Positions 46,622 to 55,415 of a DNA stretch of 64,000 nucleotides are shown here, in pieces. Within the stretch, counting starts at the first letter, position 1; every line of letters starts with the position of its first letter. A program made the translations under genes and the position numbers. The stretch comes from Xenorhabdus griffiniae. Lineage in GTDB: Bacteria > Pseudomonadota > Gammaproteobacteria > Enterobacterales > Enterobacteriaceae. Under the pieces are notes generated by a model. It was not told the origin of the DNA. It saw only the letters and a program-made list of their open reading frames with translations, and made no database searches. Location: positions 1,302,001 through 1,366,000 of the forward strand of contig NZ_CP147737.1 of the NCBI RefSeq assembly GCF_037265215.1. The letters are read 5' to 3'.

Positions 46622-47590
46622 TCAGATATCGGTACTGCCAAGAAAACGCTGCCCGCGACGCTGACAACAACTGTAGGGTTGCCACAGGGCATACGCCTGA
46701 TTGCCATTGACCGCAGCCGCATGTTCGCCGTCAGGAAACACTGCGCAAGATTGACTTAACCGGGGTGATAATCGCTGCCATTGGTGGTTCTGGGTACCGG
46801 TATTTTCTGTCACTGGTTTGGGTGGCCAATAACCGTCAGCGCGTTGACCTTTTAATGTCTGATAAACATGGGGTTGCCCGGCGCGGGTGATAATATCCGC
46901 CACCCGCTGCGCCACCACGGCAGACGCTTTGTCATCATCGGTCTGATTGACAAAGCCTGAGCGCGGGTAAATAGTGCCCCACAGATTGGCGGCCATCTGG
47001 CTGCCCAGCTCCCGCTGGCCGGGAATAAGCGCTTCCGGGTAGAACGCTTCCGGCAAACCGGTGCGCCATGCCATCGTATCCAGCGTGCTGAGAAAATAAG
47101 GCACCAACGGGGTGGCCGCACTGCGGCAGGAATAGCCGGGAATTTGCCCGCCAATCAGACGGGTAGCGGGATGCCCGATGGCATCGGCATATTTAAAACG
47201 CAGGCTGGTCCGCCGCTGGCCTGAAATCTGGCTATTATGGTGGCCACCGCCCGCAGTCAGGTGGGATAACGCACCGGTGACAGCATTTTCCGGTCCGCCG
47301 GATAATCGGCTGACTTGCGCCATGTCTGCCCACGGATTGCCGCCGGGGGCGTGATAGGTGGACACCACCGCTTCGGGGAGGTAGTGAGTGACTTTAACCG
47401 ACGTTTTTACCGTACAGCCATGCCAGGAACAAAACAGCCAGTAACAAATACCGCTGACCCGCCACTGGATACAGGATGGCGAGAGACTGCTGGCCACAAT
47501 CTGGGCGGTGTTGAGGGAAGCCTGCGCAAAGGGAGCAAACGCCGCCATCAGCGTGATGACCACAGGAAAAGCAAGGCGTTGTGTCTTCAT
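46622..47590 (-). CDS. ICE transfer protein, PFL_4710 (TIGR03756, TraU-like)
   Basis: 322 residues with a signal peptide (cut near AQA-SLN) and many Cys (about ten), as in TraU-type periplasmic proteins with disulfides: CIQWRVSGICYWLFCSWHGC and CCQRRGQRF. ATGA overlap with the PFL_4709-like gene upstream. Required for mating-pair formation in related elements. Confidence 0.8.
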   Translation of the reverse strand: MKTQRLAFPVVITLMAAFAPFAQASLNTAQIVASSLSPSCIQWRVSGICYWLFCSWHGCTVKTSVKVTHYLPEAVVSTYHAPGGNPWADMAQVSRLSGGPENAVTGALSHLTAGGGHHNSQISGQRRTSLRFKYADAIGHPATRLIGGQIPGYSCRSAATPLVPYFLSTLDTMAWRTGLPEAFYPEALIPGQRELGSQMAANLWGTIYPRSGFVNQTDDDKASAVVAQRVADIITRAGQPHVYQTLKGQRADGYWPPKPVTENTGTQNHQWQRLSPRLSQSCAVFPDGEHAAAVNGNQAYALWQPYSCCQRRGQRFLGSTDI

Positions 47591-47985
47591 GGTTGACTTT
47601 GCTCCCTGAGGGCACTCGCCTTTGCCACATCTGCCGTACCATACACGACGTCCCGACCATTAAATACCACGGCCGGGTACTTACGCACGCCTGATTGCCA
47701 GGCTTTAACAACAGCACGATAAGACTGAATCAGTTGCTGTTCCTGCTGATGCCATTGGGGTGATTGCAGAATAGCTTGTGCCTGTATCAAAGCTTGCTGA
47801 GGGTCGGCAGACAAGTGAGTGAAGATTTGTCTCTGATGTTGTTCAGCCGCATCCAGCCAAACGACAGGTGTCTCCGGGGAAAAATTAACGGGAGGATGTT
47901 GGCTGTCGGTATAGATAACTATTTTCGCATTGACCGATAATGAGGCCAGCAATCCCCCCCAAAGCAATAAAGCCGACTTCCACAT
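47587..47985 (-). CDS. ICE transfer protein, PFL_4709 (TIGR03757, TraW/TrbC-like)
   Basis: 132 residues with a signal peptide (about 1-20) followed by KIVIYTDSQHPPVN, a thioredoxin-like beta strand start, and the IQSYRAVVKAW...YPAVVFNGRDVVYG segment that closes the family. It is the first gene of this part of the transfer operon; in PFGI-1-like ICEs it lies close to the TraC ATPase operon, but here T6SS and adhesin cargo intervene. Confidence 0.75.
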   Translation of the reverse strand: MWKSALLLWGGLLASLSVNAKIVIYTDSQHPPVNFSPETPVVWLDAAEQHQRQIFTHLSADPQQALIQAQAILQSPQWHQQEQQLIQSYRAVVKAWQSGVRKYPAVVFNGRDVVYGTADVAKASALREQSQP

Positions 47986-48081
47986 GGCACATTTCCCGTT
48001 TTATCAAACACCGGGATAGCCTGAAGAAATGCATTATTGATGTCAGTAATTAATTAGTTTTTGCAAAAGTAAAAAAAGTAA

Positions 48082-48261
48082 ATGCACTTCAGACTAAGAT
48101 CTTTCTTATTTGGGTTTTGGCTTGGAATTCTGATAACCATTTATCAAGACGCGTCCCCAATCACAAAAACAACCTTCCATAAAGTAAATTTAACAGATAA
48201 TGCCGTAAAATACGCCATTAACCGTTATCAATGCCCAAATATGTATAAATTTTTCCAATAG
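48082..48261 (+). CDS. Possible 59-residue small membrane protein
   Basis: An open frame from ATG 48082 with an N-terminal hydrophobic helix (FLFGFWLGILITIY) and a polar tail. The ribosome site is weak. It starts about 100 bases from the divergent PFL_4709-like gene and lies upstream of the T6SS genes. No family recognised; it may be chance. Confidence 0.3.
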   Translation: MHFRLRSFLFGFWLGILITIYQDASPITKTTFHKVNLTDNAVKYAINRYQCPNMYKFFQ

Positions 48262-48406
48262 AACACCGATGAGTAATTCATCAAAACATACATACGAGGA
48301 TAAAAATAAAAGGCATAGTGAATATCCGTGCCTGGTAAGAGGGATTTAAACAAGTTGTGCCATTGTGAACCGGCCGAGTTTATTGAATATCGATAAGGAA
48401 AACGGT

Positions 48407-50143
48407 GTGAAAACATTTGAACAACACTTTCAACACGAGATCGAGTATCTCCGCGCATTACAAAAACTGGTGCGGGAGGAAAAACCACATCTGGCGGATA
48501 TCCTCAGTGGACACGATCCGGATGTGGAAAGAGTCAATGAAGGCTTGGCCTTTTTGACTGCCCGTCTGCGCCAAAAAATTGACGATGGATTGCCTGAATA
48601 CACCCAACCATTACTGCAACGCTTACACTCGCAGACAATAAAAGGTCTACCGGCAACCAGTGTGATGCAACTGGATAGCGTTCAGGGGACAGATAATGCT
48701 TACTCCGTACCGGCAGGCAGTAAAATCACCACAGAAAATGACACACCATTCATGAGCTGTCGCCCCTGTGATATCGAGCCACTGACACTGATTCGGCGGG
48801 AACTCCATCATCAGGCACAGGAGACCCAGATTACCCTGACATTCCGGTATACGGGCAAAGATGCCCGTTGGGCAATCAAACCCATCAGCCTGTTTCTCAG
48901 TGCTGATGAAACCGTCGCAGATACCCTGATGCTGGCACTGACACAAGAGGCTTATAACATTCAGTTATACCGAGAAAATTCCCCTTACCCAATGGAAGGT
49001 TTGCGTTTGGAACCCTTGCAGGGCACTTCCGGGCTTATTTTGTCCCGGCCACAGCGGGCGGGAAACTGGGCGCCACAAATGCTAATAGAGTCACTTTATT
49101 TGCCCCATGTTCATCACTTCATCACATTGGTTTTGCCGACGACGATGCGAAGCCACTTATTCATGACAGAAACCCGTGAATTTACTATTGTAATCAAACT
49201 CAGGTATGAATTGGCCGTGTCTGAAGCACAGATAGCGACAGCGTTTCACCTGCATTGTGTGCCCGTGGTCAATCGACAAATAACACAATTAACCGTGCCG
49301 TTTAATTTAGGGACTGAGCGTTATCGCTTACCCTTATCACCCTCGCAGGGTGTACTGGATGTGCACAGCATTGCACTGGAACAAGAACCGGATGAAGAGT
49401 ACGACCGGGGCGAGTCTTTCCGTTTCTATCCAGATCGCTTGTTAACCGGTATGGATCGCTATTTGGATGACGAACAGGCCAGGTTCTATTCACTGGAAAT
49501 GGGGGAAGATGCGTTAGGCCGCTTGCAATACGATCTGGTCTTCCGGGACAGTCGGGGACAATTCATGACACAGCCTCCGGCGCGAAAATTTATCTGTCAG
49601 GTAGCGACATTCGGGCTTCAGCCGGAGCCATTAATGGCTGATGAAATGTGTGATGCGGATGAAACATTCCCTGATAATATGCAAGTCAAAAACCTGACAC
49701 CCCCTTCTTCGCCCTATCCGCCGCTCACCGACAGTCACCGCTACTGGACGTTATTGTCACATTATTCGGCCAACCCATTTTTGCTGCATTCTGCTGACAT
49801 GCTCAAAGAGCTATTGCGCGGCTATGACTTTTATACAGAAACAAACCGAAGCCGGAGCCGGGCACTGCGCCGCAGGATTGATGGCATTGTTTCCGTGCAT
49901 TCGAAAACGAGCGACTGGCTGATTAAGGGCGTCCCCCACCGCTGCCTGTTTATTGAACTGATGCTGGATGACAGCGCCTACACTCATGAAGGGGAGGCTT
50001 TCATGTTTGCCCATGGTGTGTCTCAATTTCTGCCATTTTGCCTGACGCAGGATATGCACATGTTAGTGACCTGCCGTACCACGGCGGGAAAATTCTATAA
50101 GCTAATGCCCCGTCCCGTACTGGGGTATCGTCCGTTAATGTAA
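48407..50143 (+). CDS. tssF: Type VI secretion baseplate protein TssF
   Basis: 578 residues from GTG 48407, preferred because AAGGAA lies six bases upstream; a GTG at 48365 would add 14. FEQHFQHEIEYLRALQKLVREEKPHLA and EGLAFLTARLRQKIDDGLPE are the N-terminal signature of TssF/VasA (ImpG). The length fits the family. TssF with TssG and TssK forms the baseplate wedge. No TssG, TssK or sheath gene is here, so this is an orphan set that must rely on a main T6SS elsewhere or serve as a baseplate adapter for the linked VgrG. Confidence 0.85.
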   Translation: MKTFEQHFQHEIEYLRALQKLVREEKPHLADILSGHDPDVERVNEGLAFLTARLRQKIDDGLPEYTQPLLQRLHSQTIKGLPATSVMQLDSVQGTDNAYSVPAGSKITTENDTPFMSCRPCDIEPLTLIRRELHHQAQETQITLTFRYTGKDARWAIKPISLFLSADETVADTLMLALTQEAYNIQLYRENSPYPMEGLRLEPLQGTSGLILSRPQRAGNWAPQMLIESLYLPHVHHFITLVLPTTMRSHLFMTETREFTIVIKLRYELAVSEAQIATAFHLHCVPVVNRQITQLTVPFNLGTERYRLPLSPSQGVLDVHSIALEQEPDEEYDRGESFRFYPDRLLTGMDRYLDDEQARFYSLEMGEDALGRLQYDLVFRDSRGQFMTQPPARKFICQVATFGLQPEPLMADEMCDADETFPDNMQVKNLTPPSSPYPPLTDSHRYWTLLSHYSANPFLLHSADMLKELLRGYDFYTETNRSRSRALRRRIDGIVSVHSKTSDWLIKGVPHRCLFIELMLDDSAYTHEGEAFMFAHGVSQFLPFCLTQDMHMLVTCRTTAGKFYKLMPRPVLGYRPLM

Positions 50144-50161
50144 CAATAAGGAAATACGGTT

Positions 50162-52333
50162 ATGGATGGTTTGGTTTTTACCTGCCAAATCGGTCGACTC
50201 CCGCCAACGACCTTTCAGGTGGTTAACTTCACTCTGCGGGAGCATTTATCTCAGCTTTTTCACCTGACTCTGACGGTGGTCAGCGCCGTCAATAATATCC
50301 CTCTGGGTGAGCAGCTTAACCAGGAAGCCTCACTGACCGTCAAGCGTAATGGCGTGGTGGAACGGACGGTCAATGGTATCGTTGCCGGCGCAGTACAGGG
50401 GAATACTGACGGAAAGCAGACGGTTTACACCTTTACCCTGCGTCCTGACATGTGGCGGATGACGCTCAATCAGGACAGCCGTATTTATCAGCATCTTTCC
50501 GTACCGGATATTTTGAAAAAATTGCTGGGAGAGCACCGGGTAAAAGCTGACAGCAAGTTCTATGATAGCGCCGGTTATCATGCGCCCCGCGACTACATTA
50601 CCCAGAAACGGGAATCAGCCTACGATTTCTGGTGCCGGTTAGCGGCGGAAGAAGGCATTATTTTCTGGTTTGAGGAAAACCAGATGTTTTACAGCAACTC
50701 TCACCTCGGTATGACGGCCGCCTTACCCTTGGTCTACAATGGTCAACCCAACACGGATGATACTGACTCAACCGTCTGGCAGTGGCAGTATGGCGAATAT
50801 TTATGCCCTGATGAGTTTATCCATAAAGATTACAACTACCTGCGTCCTTCCCAACCGATGCAAACCAAAGCCAACGTAGAACCCAGCTGCGGGCATTCCG
50901 TTTTTGAAAGTTACGGGCGTTTCCAGTGGAGTAAAGAAGGACAACCCTTCGGTCAAATTCGTCTTAACCAGTTGAACAGCGAAAGTAAACTGGGCTCCGC
51001 ACAGTCTAACTGCATCAAATTACGGCCGGGTAAAATCTTTACCCTCAGTGCACATCCGTCTGACGCGATGAATGACCGCTGGCAGGTGGTCAGCATCACG
51101 CATCATGGCGCTCAGCCGCAAGCAGCAGGAATAGGCGGTGAAGGCACCACATTAACCAGCGATATGACTTTTATCCCCGGCTTTGATGACTGGCGGCCAC
51201 CGTATCACTATAAGCCACTGGCAGACGGTGATGAGCTGGCCACAGTTGTCGGGCCGGAAGGCGAAGAGATATTCACCAATGAACTCGGTGCCATTAAAGT
51301 GCATTTTCACTGGAACCGCTATGATAAACTTGGTGACAGTTCGTCCTGTTGGGTGCGTGTTGCCCAGGGCTGGAATGGCAATAACTTTGGCTTTATGGCA
51401 ATCCCCCGTATCGGTCAGGAAGTGATTATTTCTTACCTGAACGGTGATATAGACCGTCCAATAGTGACCGGTTGCAATTACAATGGCCGCAATAGCCCGC
51501 CGCTGGATTTACCGGGCCAAAAAACTCGTACCACGTTTAAAACTAAAACGCATAAAGGTGAAGGTTTTAACGAGCTACGCTTTGAGGATGCCAAAGGTAG
51601 CGAAGAAGTCTATATCCATGCGCAGAAAGACATGAACACCAAGGTGCTGAACAATCGTACCACTCATGTGGATGTTGACCATGAAGAGCGTATTGGCAAC
51701 GACCAGAAGATAACAATAGTACGTGACCAGTTTGAAGAGATTCAGCGCAATCGCCAAACAGTTATCAAACAGGATGATGACGAATCAGTTTCCGGTCACC
51801 AGACCTTGCGGGTTGAGAAAAATCAGTCCAGCACCATTACCGGGCAGCAAAGCACCAACATCGGTAAAAGCCAGTTACTGGAAATTAACGATAATCAGGA
51901 AGTGCGTGTTGGTAAACACATTGTGCTGCAATCCCAAAGCGGCCAGATCACCATTGGCAATTCAGGCGGTCAAATCATCATCGATCCAACAGGAGCAATT
52001 ACGATTTCGGGTACGTCCATATCCATGACCGAACACGCAGCAGGAAAAGCTGGCAGTCAGCCACTGTTTGATTATTCGGGGCGTTATATTCTGACCAACA
52101 GCAAGAACGAAAATAAACCACTGACCAATACTCTGTACCAGATAAAAACACCCTCTGGCATCGTATCTGGGCGTACTGATGCCGCAGGGCGTACCGCCAT
52201 CGTGCAAACTCAACAAGCGGATACACTGGAATTCAGTATCCCAGAAGAGCAGAAAAAGAAAAAAAACCAAACGCTGTACCACGTTGGTAATAATCAACCC
52301 GTGGATTATGTGATGGAATTTAAGGAGGAATAA
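50162..52333 (+). CDS. vgrG: VgrG (TssI) spike protein with C-terminal extension
   Basis: 723 residues. N-terminal gp27-like domain, EEGIIFWFEE, the gp5 OB-fold (EIFTNELGAIKVHFHWNR, SSCWVRVAQGWNGNNFG, RIGQEVIISYLNGD), then a beta-helix of repeated polar motifs (about 480-620) and a C-terminal extension from about 640 (LFDYSGRYILTNS...GRTDAAGR) that resembles a transthyretin-like adaptor for effectors. It is 18 bases after tssF and 2 bases before the effector gene, so it probably delivers that effector. Confidence 0.95.
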   Translation: MDGLVFTCQIGRLPPTTFQVVNFTLREHLSQLFHLTLTVVSAVNNIPLGEQLNQEASLTVKRNGVVERTVNGIVAGAVQGNTDGKQTVYTFTLRPDMWRMTLNQDSRIYQHLSVPDILKKLLGEHRVKADSKFYDSAGYHAPRDYITQKRESAYDFWCRLAAEEGIIFWFEENQMFYSNSHLGMTAALPLVYNGQPNTDDTDSTVWQWQYGEYLCPDEFIHKDYNYLRPSQPMQTKANVEPSCGHSVFESYGRFQWSKEGQPFGQIRLNQLNSESKLGSAQSNCIKLRPGKIFTLSAHPSDAMNDRWQVVSITHHGAQPQAAGIGGEGTTLTSDMTFIPGFDDWRPPYHYKPLADGDELATVVGPEGEEIFTNELGAIKVHFHWNRYDKLGDSSSCWVRVAQGWNGNNFGFMAIPRIGQEVIISYLNGDIDRPIVTGCNYNGRNSPPLDLPGQKTRTTFKTKTHKGEGFNELRFEDAKGSEEVYIHAQKDMNTKVLNNRTTHVDVDHEERIGNDQKITIVRDQFEEIQRNRQTVIKQDDDESVSGHQTLRVEKNQSSTITGQQSTNIGKSQLLEINDNQEVRVGKHIVLQSQSGQITIGNSGGQIIIDPTGAITISGTSISMTEHAAGKAGSQPLFDYSGRYILTNSKNENKPLTNTLYQIKTPSGIVSGRTDAAGRTAIVQTQQADTLEFSIPEEQKKKKNQTLYHVGNNQPVDYVMEFKEE

Positions 52334-52335
52334 AA

Positions 52336-53856
52336 ATGACTCAGCAATTACAACCCGGTGGAATGTGTCCAGCCATTACATCAGTGAGATGTAGAATGGA
52401 GCGAGTCGCATTTCCCAAAGATGAGGATCAATGTTATTTAGCCAAGAAAGCAGCTTTCGCCATTTGGGCACCAAAGGCAGGAATAAATAAAAATGGAGCC
52501 GCATTCTCGCTAAAACAGGCTGTGATGAGTGGTCTCATCAGAGTTGAGGAAAAAATTCACGATTGGTTATGGCAATACAAGGCTGAAGTCGTTTTCTTTA
52601 TGAGAGGATATGATGTGCCATTACCAATGCTGGCCAATAGTGAGGCAAGAAGAACTAAATACGCAGGTAATCTCCCCCATTCAGAAAGCCCATTCTCACA
52701 TTTGACTAACGTGGAAAAGAATAAATTCGGTGTTACGAGTATCCGACGACCGGATATTATTTTGGTCAAAAACAAGCAACTCCGCTGGCCTGGACGTGAA
52801 GGTCAATATTTTGATGGTTCTGTTCACCCTGATAACCTAAAGATGCTCATTGAAGTGAAGTTTCCTGGTGATACTTTGAAGAAAGGGCAGGAAATAGATT
52901 ATGAAATAATCGCCACTCAAGCTCGTTTTGGGGTTTTTGTTGTTGAGGATAACCGTGATTCAAAGGAGTGGGAAACACTTTCGGCAGAAGCTAAAGCCGC
53001 CGAGCGGGAAAACATTAAGCAACATCTGTCTCAATTCAGCCGTTCTATTATCCCCCCTGCAATAGAAGGATTGGCCTCTTCTTTACCAGTGCCAATACCA
53101 GGCTATACAGGTATTGAGCAGTTGTTACTAAAAAATATCCCCCTAGTCAGCGAGAGGCAATGGCAATACGAACCTATATTTAGCCTGTGGTTAGCCGTGC
53201 GTCATACGGCCATTCCAGCGATGATAGCGCTTTCTTCCGAGAAGGAACCATCATTTTTAGAGCGCGTAGAGCAATATTACGATCAGAGTGCCAGATTTGT
53301 ATCAGAAAGTGTGACTTATGCCAAAAATGCCATTGTCCGAAGTTGGGAATGGACATGGGATTTAACTGCCAGTGGTTTTAATTACCTGAGTGATAAAACC
53401 CGTGCAGCATTAGCTGCCTGTGGTGCCTGGTTTCGTGAATCAGGTCAGTGGATAGCGGATGAAATTATCGATCCGGTGACAAAAAAGCTGAGTTATGCCA
53501 TTCATTGGGTAAGTGAAAAAACAGGAGAAATCGTTCGTCTCACCGAAGCTAAAATCAAGGAAGCCGTGGAAACGGTATACAAATATACCGATTTGACGAT
53601 AGACGCCTTGAAACAGGTCGATTGGTATCAGATAGCCGCTGACCTGGGTAATGGAACAATTCAGTTAATGGTAAAAATAGGAGAAGAAATCATTACCATT
53701 ATTGAAAAAATTATCGTTGTCGCAGCGATAGTTTTGTTGGCGGGTTTAATTATCTGGGTGGGTGGCATTGTTGGTGGTGCCGCATCCGCGGTATGGGCAA
53801 CCCTAGCAGCGGCAGTGACGGGGATTACCGCCTTAACAGCGGCAACCGTATCATAA
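52336..53856 (+). CDS. T6SS effector with VRR-NUC-like nuclease domain and membrane tail
   Basis: 506 residues. The PD-(D/E)xK core is readable: RRPDIILVKN (Asp140), LIEVKFPGD (Glu173, Lys175) and KKGQEIDYE, the pattern of VRR-NUC effectors such as TseV. A helical, possibly coiled-coil region follows (about 320-450), then a strongly hydrophobic tail from about 455 to the end (IIVVAAIVLLAGLIIWVGGIV). Predicted to cut DNA in rival bacteria after delivery by the upstream VgrG; the tail may help cross the inner membrane. The next gene is a matching DUF3396-type immunity gene. Confidence 0.8.
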   Translation: MTQQLQPGGMCPAITSVRCRMERVAFPKDEDQCYLAKKAAFAIWAPKAGINKNGAAFSLKQAVMSGLIRVEEKIHDWLWQYKAEVVFFMRGYDVPLPMLANSEARRTKYAGNLPHSESPFSHLTNVEKNKFGVTSIRRPDIILVKNKQLRWPGREGQYFDGSVHPDNLKMLIEVKFPGDTLKKGQEIDYEIIATQARFGVFVVEDNRDSKEWETLSAEAKAAERENIKQHLSQFSRSIIPPAIEGLASSLPVPIPGYTGIEQLLLKNIPLVSERQWQYEPIFSLWLAVRHTAIPAMIALSSEKEPSFLERVEQYYDQSARFVSESVTYAKNAIVRSWEWTWDLTASGFNYLSDKTRAALAACGAWFRESGQWIADEIIDPVTKKLSYAIHWVSEKTGEIVRLTEAKIKEAVETVYKYTDLTIDALKQVDWYQIAADLGNGTIQLMVKIGEEIITIIEKIIVVAAIVLLAGLIIWVGGIVGGAASAVWATLAAAVTGITALTAATVS

Positions 53857-53870
53857 GGAAAATGATTATT

Positions 53871-55061
53871 ATGAATAAAGAAGCCTATTTTGAGCATATC
53901 AAGGCACAATTAACGGGATTTACCCTGCAAAGTGAACGAGATATTACCGTCACCCGTTTAGGGTTGGCTATCACGTTGTTTTTTAAACAAGGTTATACCC
54001 GTGAAAAGAAAGAACGTATTTTAGCCTGTTATCGCCGTTTTCGGGAAATGTACGGGGGGAGGTTAAAATTTCATACGCATGAATTTGATGGATTGAAAAA
54101 ATATTCAGATCAAAATATTACAAAAGTTGAGCAATTAATTCTGAATGCCGATGGTAATCTGACATGCGGTTGGGATATCAGTGATGCAAAAAATGTGAGT
54201 GAAGCCCCTCAATATTGGATGCACTATATTGATTCATATGAAATAGCAGGTAACAAAGGTAGCTCTTACCTGTGTCTAGTATTACCGTGGGATACTCTAA
54301 CTACAGAACAAGGACAAGCTGAATTTATAGAATGGTTGACATTTTTATGTAACCAATTGAATCCAGATCATGGTGATTGTGGTTATACAATAGTACTACC
54401 GCGGGATTATCATCTGTATATGCCGCAAGAATACCAGCTTGCTATTCGTTATCCTACTATGCAGGTTAACTCTACCGTACACATGTGTGCAAGACACTAT
54501 TTTAATAGTATACGTAGTATTAACTGGATTACTTTGTTATCAAAACGCTTCATTAAACGATTGGGTAATGAGCAATGGGTTAGAAAAAAATTGTCTATCC
54601 ACCCAGATATCGTTATTACCAATTATGATGATGGGTTGATAATTCAAGCGGGAGAATATCCTGATTTAACTCCATTACCTGCTAATGTCCCAGAAAGCTA
54701 TTTTGCTCTTAATGAACTAATCAGACCTATTCGTTATGCTTTAGAGGAAGGTGATTCTTTACATTCTTACGGCTCAGGCCATTTCACGGGTACAACCAGC
54801 GCCCTCTGGTATGCCCGTTATGACCGTGGCCCCCTACAGGTTGACCTGTTAATAGCTGGCGAACCCGCCAGAGTCGATGGTTACTGGACAACCAAAGGCC
54901 GTGAAGGACTGGAAAACATCATTCTGCAAGGTGATATCGCCCCGGATGTAGAGGGTAATGCCCCCGGCACCACTGTATGGCGTTTGGTGCGTCAGATTGA
55001 ACATGACGACATTAAAGATCTGAAAGAACTTGAGGCACAGCAAAATGCGGGCAACCATTGA
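53871..55061 (+). CDS. DUF3396-like type VI immunity protein
   Basis: 396 residues from ATG 53871 (AAGGAA ten bases upstream); longer starts overlap the effector gene. LGLAITLFFKQGYTREKKERILACY, the CGWDISDA segment, and ENIILQGDIAPDVEG near the end match DUF3396 proteins, which are the immunity partners of VRR-NUC effectors of the TseV type. It begins 14 bases after the effector stop, as immunity genes do. It would protect the producer from its own nuclease. Confidence 0.8.
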   Translation: MNKEAYFEHIKAQLTGFTLQSERDITVTRLGLAITLFFKQGYTREKKERILACYRRFREMYGGRLKFHTHEFDGLKKYSDQNITKVEQLILNADGNLTCGWDISDAKNVSEAPQYWMHYIDSYEIAGNKGSSYLCLVLPWDTLTTEQGQAEFIEWLTFLCNQLNPDHGDCGYTIVLPRDYHLYMPQEYQLAIRYPTMQVNSTVHMCARHYFNSIRSINWITLLSKRFIKRLGNEQWVRKKLSIHPDIVITNYDDGLIIQAGEYPDLTPLPANVPESYFALNELIRPIRYALEEGDSLHSYGSGHFTGTTSALWYARYDRGPLQVDLLIAGEPARVDGYWTTKGREGLENIILQGDIAPDVEGNAPGTTVWRLVRQIEHDDIKDLKELEAQQNAGNH

Positions 55062-55314
55062 TGGAAAAAAAATTATCCTGAAAGGCGATACTACAAACAC
55101 AAGTGGCACCGTACTAACAGGTTCAGGCCTAACCAAACAGGGGGAGCCCGTTGCTTGTGTTGGTGACAGCGTGTTTTGCCCGGCTTGTAAAAGCACGGGA
55201 GCTATTGCTGAAGGTTCTCCACTGACGGTGATACAGGGTAAAGCGGTTGCACTGGAGGGGCACAAAGTGAATTGTAGTTGCCCATCTGGATGTACACTTG
55301 TTGCTACGGGTTAA
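55045..55314 (+). CDS. PAAR-domain spike-tip protein
   Basis: 89 residues from ATG 55045, with GAGG nine bases upstream inside the immunity gene; it overlaps that gene by 17 bases. PAAR pattern: GKKIILKGDTT, TGSGLTKQGEPVACVGDSVFCPAC, ITVIQGK-like TVIQGKAVALEGHKVNCSCPSGC with several Cys and a His for the zinc site. PAAR proteins sharpen the VgrG spike. This completes a VgrG-effector-immunity-PAAR set. Confidence 0.85.
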   Translation: MRATIDGKKIILKGDTTNTSGTVLTGSGLTKQGEPVACVGDSVFCPACKSTGAIAEGSPLTVIQGKAVALEGHKVNCSCPSGCTLVATG

Positions 55315-55360
55315 TAAAACAAGAAATCAGACATTATCCTGACCGATTGAAATTCTCTTA

Positions 55361-55382
55361 AGTGGCTGTTTTAACAGCCACT
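55361..55382. terminator. Bidirectional terminator between PAAR and adhesin genes
   Basis: AGTGGCTGTT TT AACAGCCACT, a perfect 10-bp stem between convergent genes, flanked by GACTTTATTT on the plus side and AAGAGAATTT on the minus side. Confidence 0.7.
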
Positions 55383-55415
55383 GACTTTATTTAGCCGGTA
55401 AATTGGGCAACATTG

